Below are positions 15,951 to 24,292 of a stretch of 64,000 nt of DNA, piece after piece. The notes under the pieces were generated by a model. The model saw nothing but the letters and a program-made list of their open reading frames with translations. It did no database searches and was not told the origin of the DNA. The DNA comes from Actinomadura craniellae. Its GTDB lineage: Bacteria; Actinomycetota; Actinomycetes; Streptosporangiales; Streptosporangiaceae. How positions within the stretch are numbered: position 1 is the stretch's first letter; each line of letters begins with the position of its first letter. Location of the stretch: the NCBI RefSeq assembly GCF_003289645.1, contig NZ_QLYX01000021.1, forward strand, positions 1 to 64,000, given 5' to 3'. A program made the translations under genes and the position numbers.

Positions 15951-15983
15951 GGTGAAGATCGCTCGTACCTCACGATCTTCACC
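15951..15983. terminator. 11-bp stem-loop downstream of sigma-factor gene
   Basis: GGTGAAGATCG (15951-15961) pairs perfectly with CGATCTTCACC (15973-15983) across an 11-base loop. It lies between the convergent sigma-factor and isochorismatase-like genes, with no T-run. The surrounding gap 15881-16137 also has short GC palindromes (GGCGCC near 15920 and others) and looks like a rearranged extragenic repeat, with no coding signal. Confidence 0.45.
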
Positions 15984-16137
15984 ACTCCTCAGTCCAGACG
16001 GCGCGGGCGCCGCTCCCGAACCGCCTCGCTGCGCATCGGCGACGATCTCGTTCGTCCCGTTTCGCTTGGGGGCGGGCAGCGTTGTTCGTCTCGGCGCGTG
16101 GAACGCCCGTCGAGCAGACCGATGACGGGAGAGGGGG

Positions 16138-16800
16138 TCACTTCTTGGTGAATCCCGCGCGGACGTAGTTGACGCCCTGGCCCCAGGCGCCCATGTGGTC
16201 GCTGACGATGTCGTTGACGGCGTCGTAGGTGTCCGTGCGGGCCCAGTCGCGCTGCAGTTCGGACAGCACGCTCGCCGTGCTGACGGGGATGACGCCCTGT
16301 TGGGACATCCGTACGATCGCGGCGTCGTGGGCGGCGGTGCTGGAGCCGGCGGAGGCGTCGATGACGGCGAAGACCTCGTAACCCGCCTCGGTCGCGGACA
16401 GGGCCGGGAAGGTCAGGCAGACCTCGGTCCACAGGCCGGCCATGAGCAGGCGGCGCCGGCCGGTGGCCTCGACCGCGGCCCGGAAGGCTCCGTCCTGCCA
16501 TGCGTTGATGTAGGAGCGGTCGATGACCTCGACGCCCGGGAGGGCACGTGTGATCTCCGGGATCACCGGGCCGGAGAAGGTCTCGGCGGCGATGGAGGTG
16601 AGCACGGTGGGGAGGTCGAACACCTTGGCCAGTTTGGCGAGGGCGGTCACGTTGTTCACCAGGGTCTGCGGGTCGGCGCTGCGAGCCCCGAAGATCATCT
16701 GAGGCTGGTGGTCGATGAGCAGGAGTGCGATGTCCTCGCGGCTGAACAGGCTGGTGATGGCGCTGTCGGGCAGGTCCTGCAGAGCGCTGCTGGTGGTCAT
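16138..16800 (-). CDS. Isochorismatase-superfamily hydrolase (YcaC-like)
   Basis: The 220-residue cysteine-hydrolase-fold protein begins its core with ALLLIDHQPQMIFGARS, including the catalytic Asp. A Lys/Asp position follows around the RALPGVEVIDRSYINAW segment, and the nucleophilic Cys is in GLWTEVCLTFPALSATEAGYEV. This matches the YcaC-like amidohydrolase subgroup rather than true isochorismatases, so it should not be tied to the men genes. It diverges from an HxlR regulator 111 bp away, a common arrangement for stress- or substrate-induced hydrolases. Confidence 0.85.
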   Translation of the reverse strand: MTTSSALQDLPDSAITSLFSREDIALLLIDHQPQMIFGARSADPQTLVNNVTALAKLAKVFDLPTVLTSIAAETFSGPVIPEITRALPGVEVIDRSYINAWQDGAFRAAVEATGRRRLLMAGLWTEVCLTFPALSATEAGYEVFAVIDASAGSSTAAHDAAIVRMSQQGVIPVSTASVLSELQRDWARTDTYDAVNDIVSDHMGAWGQGVNYVRAGFTKK

Positions 16801-16829
16801 GACTACCCCCTGGAGACGTTAGGTTAGCG

Positions 16830-16864
16830 ACTTTCTTTTAGAAAGTTCACTGCTAGAACTAGCA
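16830..16864. promoter_or_regulatory. Nested palindromes in the isochorismatase/HxlR divergon
   Basis: ACTTTCT (16830-16836) and AGAAAGT (16840-16846) form a 7-3-7 inverted repeat, and TGCTAG (16851-16856) with CTAGCA (16859-16864) forms a 6-2-6 one. Outside them GCGACTT (near 16827) faces AAGTCGC (near 16885). These lie between divergent starts at 16800 and 16912. They are likely operator sites for the HxlR-family protein. Confidence 0.55.
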
Positions 16865-16911
16865 CACCTTCTCTCCATGGGCAAGTCGCTATCTATTGGT
16901 AAGCTGTCGAC

Positions 16912-17283
16912 GTGTCCGCGTACGAGCCTGACTTCTGCCCCCGCTACCACCGGACCGTTGAGATGATCGGCCGTCGATGGTCCGGAGTGATCCTGCGTGA
17001 GCTGCTCCGGGGAGCCACGCGCTTCCGGCAGATCAGCAACGCCATCCCCGACATCACCGACAAGCTGCTCTCGGAGCGGCTCAAGGGCTTCGAGCGTGAA
17101 GGCGTCGTCGAACGCGTCGTCCTCCCGACCACCCCCGTGACCATCGAGTACCGCCTCACGGACAAGGGGCGCGCCCTGGAAGCGGTCGTTCGGGAGATCT
17201 CCTCCTGGGCCGAGGCATGGCTGCCCGCCGAGAGCGAACCGGACACGGTCCAGGCCGGCACCCAGGCCGTCCGCACCGACTGA
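16912..17283 (+). CDS. HxlR-family transcriptional regulator
   Basis: The 123-residue winged-helix protein has the HxlR pattern. A cysteine near the N-terminus (DFCPRY) is followed by MIGRRWSGVILRELLRGATRF, DKLLSERLKGFEREGVVERV and the wing YRLTDKGRALEAVV. HxlR proteins sense aldehydes, quinones or oxidants through the N-terminal cysteine and usually control the divergent gene, here the isochorismatase-like hydrolase. The start is a GTG at 16912. Confidence 0.88.
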   Translation: MSAYEPDFCPRYHRTVEMIGRRWSGVILRELLRGATRFRQISNAIPDITDKLLSERLKGFEREGVVERVVLPTTPVTIEYRLTDKGRALEAVVREISSWAEAWLPAESEPDTVQAGTQAVRTD

Positions 17284-17344
17284 CCGCGCCGATCTCCGCC
17301 TTCCGGGCGCCGTGGCCCGGGAGTTCGGAACGCGGTGGGCGGTG

Positions 17345-18193
17345 TCACTCGCCGCGGCGGAACTCCAGGATCGCGACTCCGATCATCACTGCGGCCAGTG
17401 CGACGACTATGCCCAGTTGCAGCGGGACCGGGACGTGCCAGTCGCCCCAGTGCACCCCCGGGTTGAAGGCGCGTTCCACCGCCGGGTCGGCGCTGACGTG
17501 GGAGAACACCGCCTGGCGCATCGGGTCGACAATGTAGGTCAGCGGGTTGAGCAGGGTGATCGTGCTCAACCAGCTCGGCAGCCCGGACAGCGGATACAGC
17601 GCCCCGGACAGGAACATCATCGGGGTGAGCGACATCTGCATCAGGCCGAAGAAGGCCTGCATCGTCTTGATCCGCGCGGCCAGCATCACGCCGAACCCGG
17701 TGAGCGCCAGCGCGCCGAGGAACATCATGCCGAGCAGGCCCAGCATCAGGACGGGGTCGTAGGGGACGCCCACCAACCCGGCCAGCGCCAGCATCGCCAC
17801 CCCTTGCAGGGTCGCCACCAGCGCCCCGGACAGGCACTTGCCGACCACGATGGCGCCGCGACTCACCGGCGCCACCAACATCTCCCGCAGGAAACCGAAC
17901 TCGCGGTCCCAGACGATCGACCCGGCCGAGAACATCGCGGTGAACATCACCGACATGGCGCAGACCCCGGGGAAGATGAAGGTCTTCAGGTCGGCCGCGC
18001 CCGTACCGGGCATCAGCGAGGACAGGCCCGTGCCGAGCACCAGCAGGAACAGCAGCGGCTGGATCAGCCCGGTCACCATCCGCATCCGGTCGCGACGGAA
18101 CCGCAGCAGTTCCCGGTGCAGAACGATCTTCACGGCCCGCAGGTCGTGCCGCGCGCTCCGCTGCGGCACCCGGATCCCGACGGTCGCAGTCAT
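17345..18193 (-). CDS. ABC-2 type transporter permease (DrrB-like)
   Basis: The 282-residue integral membrane protein has six predicted transmembrane segments in the ABC-2 pattern. It contains ELLRFRRDRMRMVTGLIQPL at the first helix, SIVWDREFGFLREMLVAPVSR in the cytoplasmic loop, and a C-terminal MFLSGALYPLSGLPSWL stretch typical of drug or lipid exporters such as DrrB. Its ATG overlaps the stop of the upstream ATPase gene by 4 bp, so the two make one exporter. The substrate is not predictable. Confidence 0.88.
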   Translation of the reverse strand: MTATVGIRVPQRSARHDLRAVKIVLHRELLRFRRDRMRMVTGLIQPLLFLLVLGTGLSSLMPGTGAADLKTFIFPGVCAMSVMFTAMFSAGSIVWDREFGFLREMLVAPVSRGAIVVGKCLSGALVATLQGVAMLALAGLVGVPYDPVLMLGLLGMMFLGALALTGFGVMLAARIKTMQAFFGLMQMSLTPMMFLSGALYPLSGLPSWLSTITLLNPLTYIVDPMRQAVFSHVSADPAVERAFNPGVHWGDWHVPVPLQLGIVVALAAVMIGVAILEFRRGE

Positions 18194-19212
18194 CGACGCC
18201 CCCTTGCGGCCAACTTCATCCAGTCGTTCGCCGAGCCCTCCGCGTCACGGATCGTCGTGCCGGTGTAGGCCATGAACACGTCGTCCAGCGAGGGCCGTGA
18301 CACGCTCACCGAGCTGATCGCCACCCCCAGCTCCGCGAACAGCCGGGGGACGAACTCCTCACCGGCCGGCACCGAGAACGTCACCACACCCTCGTGCAAC
18401 GCGGCCTCGATGCCGAACCGGTCACGCAGCGCCGCGAGCGCCGCCTTGTCGTCCCCGGTCTGGATCCGGACCCGGTCCTCGCCCACCTCGGCCTTCAGCG
18501 CCGCCGGGGTGTCGAGCGCCACGATCCGGCCCGAGTCCATGATCGCAATGCGGTCGCAGTACTCGGCTTCCTCCATGTAGTGCGTGGTCATGAAGATCGT
18601 GATCTGCTCGGCGCGTTTGAGCCGGTCGATGTACTCCCAGATCGACGCGCGGGTCTGCGGATCAAGGCCCACCGTGGGCTCGTCCAGGAACAGCACCCGG
18701 GGCGAGTGCAGCAGCCCCCGGGCGATCTCCAGCCGGCGCCGCATACCGCCCGAGTAGGTCTCGACCCGGTCGCCGCGCCGGTCCCACAGCGCGACCATCT
18801 CCAGCACCTGCCGGATCCGGTCGGCGGTCACCGAGCGCGGCACCCCGTACAGTTCGGCGTGGAAGCGCAGGTTCTGTTCGCCGGTGAGGTACCCGTCCAG
18901 GGTCGGGTCCTGGAACACCAGGCCGATGTTGCGCCGCACGTCGTCGCGTTCGGCGACCACGTCATGGCCGGCCACCCGGGCGGTACCTCCGGACGGCCGC
19001 AGCAACGTGCAGAGCATGTTGATCGTGGTGGACTTGCCGGCCCCGTTGGGCCCCAGGAAACCGAAGGTCTCCCCCGGCGCCACGGTGAACCCGATGCCGC
19101 TGACGGCCTCGACCGTACCGAACCGCTTCTCCAGACCGTCGACCACGATCGCCGGTTCTCCGCCGCCCTCGGCGATGACGCCGACATCGGCCTCCGCAGT
19201 GGCCATCCGCAC
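18190..19212 (-). CDS. ABC transporter ATP-binding protein (DrrA-like)
   Basis: The 340-residue ATPase has Walker A GPNGAGKST (54-62), Q-loop GLVFQDPTLDGYLT, signature YSGGMRRRLEIARGL, Walker B VLFLDEPTVGLD and H-switch TTHYMEEAEYCD. The extended C-terminal domain (about 240-340) is typical of DrrA-type export ATPases. It partners the permease encoded immediately downstream (4-bp overlap). ATG at 19206 (MATAEADV) is an alternative start to 19212. Confidence 0.9.
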   Translation of the reverse strand: MRMATAEADVGVIAEGGGEPAIVVDGLEKRFGTVEAVSGIGFTVAPGETFGFLGPNGAGKSTTINMLCTLLRPSGGTARVAGHDVVAERDDVRRNIGLVFQDPTLDGYLTGEQNLRFHAELYGVPRSVTADRIRQVLEMVALWDRRGDRVETYSGGMRRRLEIARGLLHSPRVLFLDEPTVGLDPQTRASIWEYIDRLKRAEQITIFMTTHYMEEAEYCDRIAIMDSGRIVALDTPAALKAEVGEDRVRIQTGDDKAALAALRDRFGIEAALHEGVVTFSVPAGEEFVPRLFAELGVAISSVSVSRPSLDDVFMAYTGTTIRDAEGSANDWMKLAARGRR

Positions 19213-19269
19213 CTCCCAGGCGATGACATCCCACCGCAGAACCTACCCGCCCGGGCGACTTGCCCCCCT

Positions 19270-19974
19270 CTAACCGGTCTGGGCGAACGCGTCCGCGCGC
19301 GACCTGGCCTGGTCGTAGCGACGCAGCAGCAGGCCGGCCACCGCGTCATGCGCGCCCAGCGGCGGGCTCACGTGATCGGCTCCGGCCGCGCGCATCCGGT
19401 CATGGAAGAAACCGGGCGCCAGCAGGTACGCCCCGACCGCCACCCGCCGGGCGCCCCGGCGCCGCGCGGCCGCCACGACCCGGTCCAGGGACGGCTCACC
19501 GGCCGCGACGAAACCGTAGGGCACTGGCCGACGCAACCGGCGGGACAGCAACGCCGCCGCGACCCGGACGTCGTCGATGCCCGCCGGGTCCGAGGATCCG
19601 GCGGCGCCCAGCACCACCGCGTCCGCAGGCGGCACCTCGGCCAACCGGCCGGCCAGCGCGGCGGCCAGCAGCACGTGCGGGCCCAGCGGGCGGGCCACCG
19701 TCGCGTCCGGGCGGTGCTCGGCCACCCGGCCGGGAATGTCGATCAGAGCGTGGTAGCCGCGGGCCAGCAGCAGCGGCACCGCGATCACCGGCCCGTCGAT
19801 CGTGGGGAGGGCGTCCTCCAGCGAGGGCGCGGACAGTTCGGCGTAGGCCTCGGCGACCGGCAGGTCCGGGCGCATCGCCCGGACCCGGTCCAGCAGGGCC
19901 CGGATCACCGGCGGGCCCGCCTGGGTGCGCGTGCCGTGCGCGACGGCCAGCAGGGTCGGTGGAGTACCGCTCAC
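19270..19974 (-). CDS. sirB: Sirohydrochlorin chelatase SirB/CbiX
   Basis: The 234-residue protein has two CbiX-like halves. The metal-binding histidine is in LLAVAHGTRTQAG; VPLLLARGYHALIDIP and YLLAPGFFHDRM carry further His residues. It inserts Fe(II) (or Co) into sirohydrochlorin. Being the last gene of the nirB-nirD-nnaR unit, iron insertion for the sirohaem of nitrite reductase is the natural role. Its start overlaps the nnaR stop by 4 bp. Confidence 0.85.
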   Translation of the reverse strand: MSGTPPTLLAVAHGTRTQAGPPVIRALLDRVRAMRPDLPVAEAYAELSAPSLEDALPTIDGPVIAVPLLLARGYHALIDIPGRVAEHRPDATVARPLGPHVLLAAALAGRLAEVPPADAVVLGAAGSSDPAGIDDVRVAAALLSRRLRRPVPYGFVAAGEPSLDRVVAAARRRGARRVAVGAYLLAPGFFHDRMRAAGADHVSPPLGAHDAVAGLLLRRYDQARSRADAFAQTG

Positions 19975-21188
19975 AGGGCTCCCTCGACCCGCAGTGGCTC
20001 ACAGGCCAGCCGGTAACCGCGCTTGACCACGGTCTCGACGATGCCCGTCCGGCCCAGCCCGCGGCGAAGCCGGGCGACGGCCATCTCGACGGCGTGCTCG
20101 TCGGCCTGTGGCCGGCCGTCCCGGGCCCAAGCGGCCCCGGTGCCGTTGCCGACCACCCGGCTGGGCAGCACCCCGCACAGCTCGGCCCGGGAGACCACAT
20201 GGCCCGGCCGGCGGGCCAGCGCGCGCAGGATCGCCATCGGGGCGGGCGCGATCGGCCGGAGCTGACCGTCGAGCACCACCGCATGGCCGCGCAGTTCCAG
20301 CGCGTGCCCGCGAACCTCGATGCGGCGCGCCCGGCGCTCCGGCAGGTCGGACACGATGGCCCGGACCAGCGCCCCGATCCGGGCCCGCTCCGGCTGGACG
20401 GTCGGCACCCCCCGCTCGGTGAGCGACTGGGCGGTGACCGGCCCCACGCACGCGGCGACCACATTGCCGCGCAGCGCCTCGACCAGCGCGTGCTCCAGCC
20501 CGTCCTCGGCCGCGACGGCGAGCGTCGCGGCCACGGCGGGCGCGCTGGTGAAGGCGATGGCGTCGACCGTGCCCGCCACCGCCTGGCCGACCAGTCGGCG
20601 CAGCGGCGTGGAGTCGTCGGTGCGCGACCACCGGTAGACCGGGACCTCGATGACCTCGGCCCCGGCCCGGCGCAGCGCGTCGGTGAACTCCGGCAGCGGC
20701 TCGCCGTAGAGCTGCACGGCGATCCGGGTGCCGCGCAGGTCCTGGGTCAGCAGATGGTTGAGGACCTCGGTGCAGCTTTCGGACTCCGGCGACCACTCCT
20801 CCTGGAGCCCAGCCGACCTGATCGCGCCGCGGGCCTTGGGCCCCCTGGCCAGGATGCGCACACCGGCGAGCCGGTCGATGAGGGCGTCACGCAGCCCCCA
20901 GCCGTCGGCCGTCTCCAGCCAGGCCCGGAACCCGATCCCGGTGGTGACGACCGCGTAGTCCAGGGGCTGGGCGATGCAGTCGTTGGTCGAGTGCAGCAGC
21001 TCCGCGTCGTCCGACAGCGGGACCAGGCGGATCGCCGGGGCGTACACCACCCGGGCGCCGCGTCGTTCGAGCAGGGCGGCCAACTCCTCGTGCCTGCGCG
21101 CGGCCGTGACCCCGACAGCGAAGCCGGCCAGCGGCCCGCTCTCAGTGCTCATGACCGCGCTCGAGATCGTGTTCGTGCCAGGGTTCAT
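19971..21188 (-). CDS. nnaR: NnaR-like nitrate/nitrite assimilation regulator (HemD-OmpR fusion)
   Basis: The 405-residue protein joins a uroporphyrinogen-III-synthase-like domain (about 20-275: GVTAARRHEELAALLERRGA, TTGIGFRAWLE, AFTSAPAVAATLA) to a C-terminal OmpR/PhoB winged helix (about 300-395: PAPMAILRALARRPGHVVSR and VKRGYRLACEP). This architecture matches NnaR of Streptomyces coelicolor, a co-activator with GlnR of nasA, nirB and narK. Its position 39 bp after nirD and overlapping sirB supports that role. It may sense a tetrapyrrole; whether it makes uroporphyrinogen III is unlikely from the family. ATG at 21152 is an alternative start. Confidence 0.87.
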   Translation of the reverse strand: MNPGTNTISSAVMSTESGPLAGFAVGVTAARRHEELAALLERRGARVVYAPAIRLVPLSDDAELLHSTNDCIAQPLDYAVVTTGIGFRAWLETADGWGLRDALIDRLAGVRILARGPKARGAIRSAGLQEEWSPESESCTEVLNHLLTQDLRGTRIAVQLYGEPLPEFTDALRRAGAEVIEVPVYRWSRTDDSTPLRRLVGQAVAGTVDAIAFTSAPAVAATLAVAAEDGLEHALVEALRGNVVAACVGPVTAQSLTERGVPTVQPERARIGALVRAIVSDLPERRARRIEVRGHALELRGHAVVLDGQLRPIAPAPMAILRALARRPGHVVSRAELCGVLPSRVVGNGTGAAWARDGRPQADEHAVEMAVARLRRGLGRTGIVETVVKRGYRLACEPLRVEGAL

Positions 21189-21227
21189 GACGGTGGGGCT
21201 CGCTGACGGGTCGGGGCCGGCGCGGCG

Positions 21228-21587
21228 TCACGGCAGTGACACCTCTACCCGGCCGGCGGAATTGTGGCGGACGGGGTAGGTCGGGACCACCACCTGCTCG
21301 TCGTCCAGGCACTGGCCTGTACGCAGGTCGAAGACCTGCTTGTACATCGGCGAAGCCACGGTCGGGGCACCGTTCCTGGTGCCGAGGATGCCCCGCGCCA
21401 GCACGTAGGCGCCGCTGAACGGGTCGAAGTTGGACAGCGCGTACAGCTCGCCGTCGAAGGTCCGGAAGATCGCCACCTGGACTCCGTCGACCAGGGCGCA
21501 GGCCCCCCGCTCGGGCATCAGATCGACGAAGCCGCACACGTCGGTCCAGCGGTCGGAACGGGTCGGAACGGTGAGCTCGGCCGTCAT
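21228..21587 (-). CDS. nirD: Nitrite reductase (NADH) small subunit NirD
   Basis: The 119-residue protein has the Rieske-like NirD fold: VPTRSDRWTDVCGFVDLMPE, ALVDGVQVAIFRTFDGELYA, ALSNFDPFSG and ASPMYKQVFDLRTGQCL. As in NirD generally, the Rieske cysteine ligands are absent. It pairs with the catalytic NirB subunit encoded just upstream. The ATG overlaps the nirB stop as ATGA. Confidence 0.93.
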   Translation of the reverse strand: MTAELTVPTRSDRWTDVCGFVDLMPERGACALVDGVQVAIFRTFDGELYALSNFDPFSGAYVLARGILGTRNGAPTVASPMYKQVFDLRTGQCLDDEQVVVPTYPVRHNSAGRVEVSLP

Positions 21588-24097
21588 CGGGTTACCACCT
21601 CCAGTTCGGGTCCCGCCAGCAGGACCGGCTTGATCTGGTCGCGCTCCGGCTCGAACCGGATGCTCGGGTCCGGGGTGTCGGGGGCGTTCACGAACGACAC
21701 GAACCGGCGCAGCTTGTCGGGGTCCTCCAGGGTGTCGCGCCACTCGTCGGAGTAGGCGGCGACATGGCGGTCCATGGCCGCGTCGAGCTCGGCGCACAGG
21801 CCCAGCCGGTCGTCGACGATCACTTCACGCAGGTAGTCGATCCCGCCGTCCAGGCTCTCCAGCCAGCTCGCGGTGCGCTGTAGCCGGTCGGCCGTCCGGA
21901 TGTAGAACATCAGGAAGCGGTCGATGTAGCGGATCAGGGTCTGGTCGTCGAGGTCGGTGGCGAACAGGTCGGCGTGCCGCGGGCGCATCCCGCCGTTGCC
22001 CGACAGGTAGAGGTTCCAGCCCCGTTCGGTGGCGATGATGCCGAAGTCCTTGCTCTGCGCCTCGGCGCACTCCCGGGCGCAGCCCGAGACCGCGGACTTG
22101 AGCTTGTGCGGTGCCCGCAGCCCGCGGTAGCGCAGCTCCAGGCGGATCGCCATCGCGACCGAGTCCTGCACCCCGTACCGGCACCAGGTCGATCCGACGC
22201 ACGACTTCACGGTGCGCAGCGCCTTGCCGTAGGCGTGTCCGGACTCGAAGCCGGCGTCCACCAGGCGCTTCCAGATCGCCGGCAGCTGGTCGACCCGGGC
22301 CCCGAACAGGTCGATGCGCTGGCCTCCGGTGATCTTGGTGTAGAGCCCGAAGTCCCGAGCCACCTCACCGATCACGATGAGCCGGTCGGGCGTGATCTCG
22401 CCGCCGGGGATCCGCGGCACCACCGAGTAGGTGCCGTTCTTCTGCATGTTGGCCAGGAAATGGTCGTTGGTGTCCTGGAGCGCCGCCTGCTCGCCGTCCA
22501 GGATGTGCCCGTTGCCCAGGCTGGCCAGGATCGAGGCGACGGCGGGCTTGCAGATGTCGCAGCCGCGCCCCTGCCCGTGCTCGGTGATGAGCTGGGTGAA
22601 GGTGGTGATGCCGCGCACCCGCACGATGTCGAACAGCTCCGACCTGCTGTGCGGGAAGTGCTCGCACAGGGCCTTGCTGACCTCGATGCCGGCCGCGGTC
22701 AGCTCGGCGTCCAGGATCTTCTTGACCAGCGGGACGCAGCTGCCGCAGGTGGTGCCCGCCCGGGTGCAGCCCTTGACCTCGGCCAGTTCGGTCAGGGAGT
22801 CGTCGCGGATGGCGCACCGGATCGTGTCGGCCGAGACGTTGTTGCAACTGCAGATCACCGTGCTGCCGGGCAGGTCGCCGCCGGCCGCCTCGGTGCCGCC
22901 GAACAGCGCCTGCTCGGGGGTGCCGGGGAGCTGTCCCCCGATGTAGGCGCGCAGCGTGGGGTAGGAGTCGGCGTCGCCGACCAGGACGCCGCCGAGCAGG
23001 GTGCGCGCGTCGTCGCTGACCACGAGCCGCTTGTAGACCCCGGCCACCGGGTCGGTGTAGGTGACGTCGAGGGCGGCGGCGAACGGGTCGCCGAAGCTGG
23101 CGACGTCGACGCCCATCAGCTTCAGCTTGGTGGAGGTGTCGGCGCCGGCGAACGTCGCGCCGCCGTCCAGCAGCCGGTCGGCCACCACCTCGGCCATCGA
23201 GAAACATGGTCCGACCAGGCCGTACACCTGGCCGCCCACCAGGGCGCACTCGCCGACCGCGTAGATCGCCGGGTCGGCGGTGCGGCAGCCCTCGTCGACG
23301 ACGATCCCGCCGCGCTCGCCCACCGGCAGCCCGCAGCCGCGGGCCAGTTCGTCGCGGGGGCGGATGCCCGCGGAGAAGACGACCACCCGGGAGTCGATCG
23401 CCGAGCCGTCACCGAACTCGACGCGGGCCACCCGGCCGTCGTCGCCCGCGGCGAGACCGGCCATCGGCGTACCCGCATGGACCTGCATGTCCAGCGCCTC
23501 GATGTGGCGGCGCAGCATGGCGCCGCCGCCCTCGTCGAGCTGGCGCGGCATGAGCCAGGGCGCCACCTCGACCACGTGGGTGTCCAGGCCCAGCCCCTGG
23601 AGCGCGCGGGCGGCCTCCAGGCCGAGCAGCCCGCCACCGACGACCGTGCCGCTCACCGGCTCCGCCAGCGCCGCGCTGTAAGCGCGCAGCGCCTCGAGGT
23701 CGTCGATGGTGCGGTAGACGAACACCCCGGGCAGGTCCCGGCCCGGCACCGGCGGGACGAAGGGCGACGAGCCCGTTGCCAGCACCAGGGCGTCGTAGCC
23801 GACGCGCCGGCCGCTCCCGGTGGTGACGACGCGCTCGGCCCGGTCGATCCCGGTGACCGGGTCGCCGGTCAGCAGCGTCACCTCCGGATCATGAGCCGGA
23901 TAGGCCAGGTCGGCGCCCTCGGTGAGGTGAGAGGTGAGCGCCACTCGGTCGTAGGCAGAACGGGTCTCCTCGCCGATCACCGTGACCTGCCAGCGGCGGC
24001 CGGTGTCGCGCTCACGTAGCGCCTCGACCAGGCGGTGACCGGTCGGGCCATGGCCGATGACGACCAGCCGATGAAAGCCATCCCCTGCGACGTTCAT
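21584..24097 (-). CDS. nirB: Assimilatory nitrite reductase (NADH) large subunit NirB
   Basis: The 837-residue enzyme reduces nitrite to ammonium. In order it shows an N-terminal FAD/NAD domain (VVIGHGPTGHRLVEAL and LVLATGSSPFVPPVPG) and a bacterioferritin-type [2Fe-2S] domain with CSCNNVS and TTCGSC. Sulfite/nitrite reductase repeats follow, with the sirohaem/[4Fe-4S] cysteines in CVGSTWC (C-x5-C) and SGCARECAEA (C-x3-C). All four cluster ligands are present. ATG at 24097 has GAGG about 9 nt upstream, and a GlnR-type operator lies 22 nt upstream of the ATG. It starts the nirB-nirD-nnaR-sirB unit. Confidence 0.95.
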   Translation of the reverse strand: MNVAGDGFHRLVVIGHGPTGHRLVEALRERDTGRRWQVTVIGEETRSAYDRVALTSHLTEGADLAYPAHDPEVTLLTGDPVTGIDRAERVVTTGSGRRVGYDALVLATGSSPFVPPVPGRDLPGVFVYRTIDDLEALRAYSAALAEPVSGTVVGGGLLGLEAARALQGLGLDTHVVEVAPWLMPRQLDEGGGAMLRRHIEALDMQVHAGTPMAGLAAGDDGRVARVEFGDGSAIDSRVVVFSAGIRPRDELARGCGLPVGERGGIVVDEGCRTADPAIYAVGECALVGGQVYGLVGPCFSMAEVVADRLLDGGATFAGADTSTKLKLMGVDVASFGDPFAAALDVTYTDPVAGVYKRLVVSDDARTLLGGVLVGDADSYPTLRAYIGGQLPGTPEQALFGGTEAAGGDLPGSTVICSCNNVSADTIRCAIRDDSLTELAEVKGCTRAGTTCGSCVPLVKKILDAELTAAGIEVSKALCEHFPHSRSELFDIVRVRGITTFTQLITEHGQGRGCDICKPAVASILASLGNGHILDGEQAALQDTNDHFLANMQKNGTYSVVPRIPGGEITPDRLIVIGEVARDFGLYTKITGGQRIDLFGARVDQLPAIWKRLVDAGFESGHAYGKALRTVKSCVGSTWCRYGVQDSVAMAIRLELRYRGLRAPHKLKSAVSGCARECAEAQSKDFGIIATERGWNLYLSGNGGMRPRHADLFATDLDDQTLIRYIDRFLMFYIRTADRLQRTASWLESLDGGIDYLREVIVDDRLGLCAELDAAMDRHVAAYSDEWRDTLEDPDKLRRFVSFVNAPDTPDPSIRFEPERDQIKPVLLAGPELEVVTR

Positions 24098-24119
24098 GGG
24101 GCGATCCTCAGCAGGAGGC

Positions 24120-24157
24120 GTTTCGCGGCTGCGTCCCCTTTGTCACCCCCGTGTTAA
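24120..24157 (-). promoter_or_regulatory. GlnR-type operator upstream of nirB
   Basis: Read on the minus strand, four 5-mers occur at exact 11-bp intervals: TTAAC, GTGAC, GACGC and GAAAC, each separated by 6 bp. This fits the gTnAC-n6-GaAAC repeats bound by GlnR of actinomycetes. The inner edge is 22 nt from the nirB ATG. The outermost GAAAC and the adjoining AGCCGC spacer are shared with the nasA site. Confidence 0.75.
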
Positions 24158-24292
24158 AAGAAGCTCACGTTGAGATCTCCTCGTGGTCGTCCTGTGACCT
24201 ACGCCACGCAACGTTACCGCCCCGTAGCGAAACCGCCGGAGTCCCGGCCCGAACCGGTCGGTTCGGGCCGGGACTCCGGCGGGCGGCGGCGG

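Noticed and set aside
15881-16137. Small protein genes in the gap after the sigma factor
   Set aside because: Open frames are short, Arg/Ser-rich in all phases and lack ribosome-binding sites; the gap is better explained by palindromic extragenic sequence.
16138-16800. Isochorismatase-like gene as part of menaquinone or siderophore synthesis
   Set aside because: The sequence fits the YcaC-like hydrolase group, it pairs with an HxlR regulator and is separated from the men genes by the sigma-factor gene.
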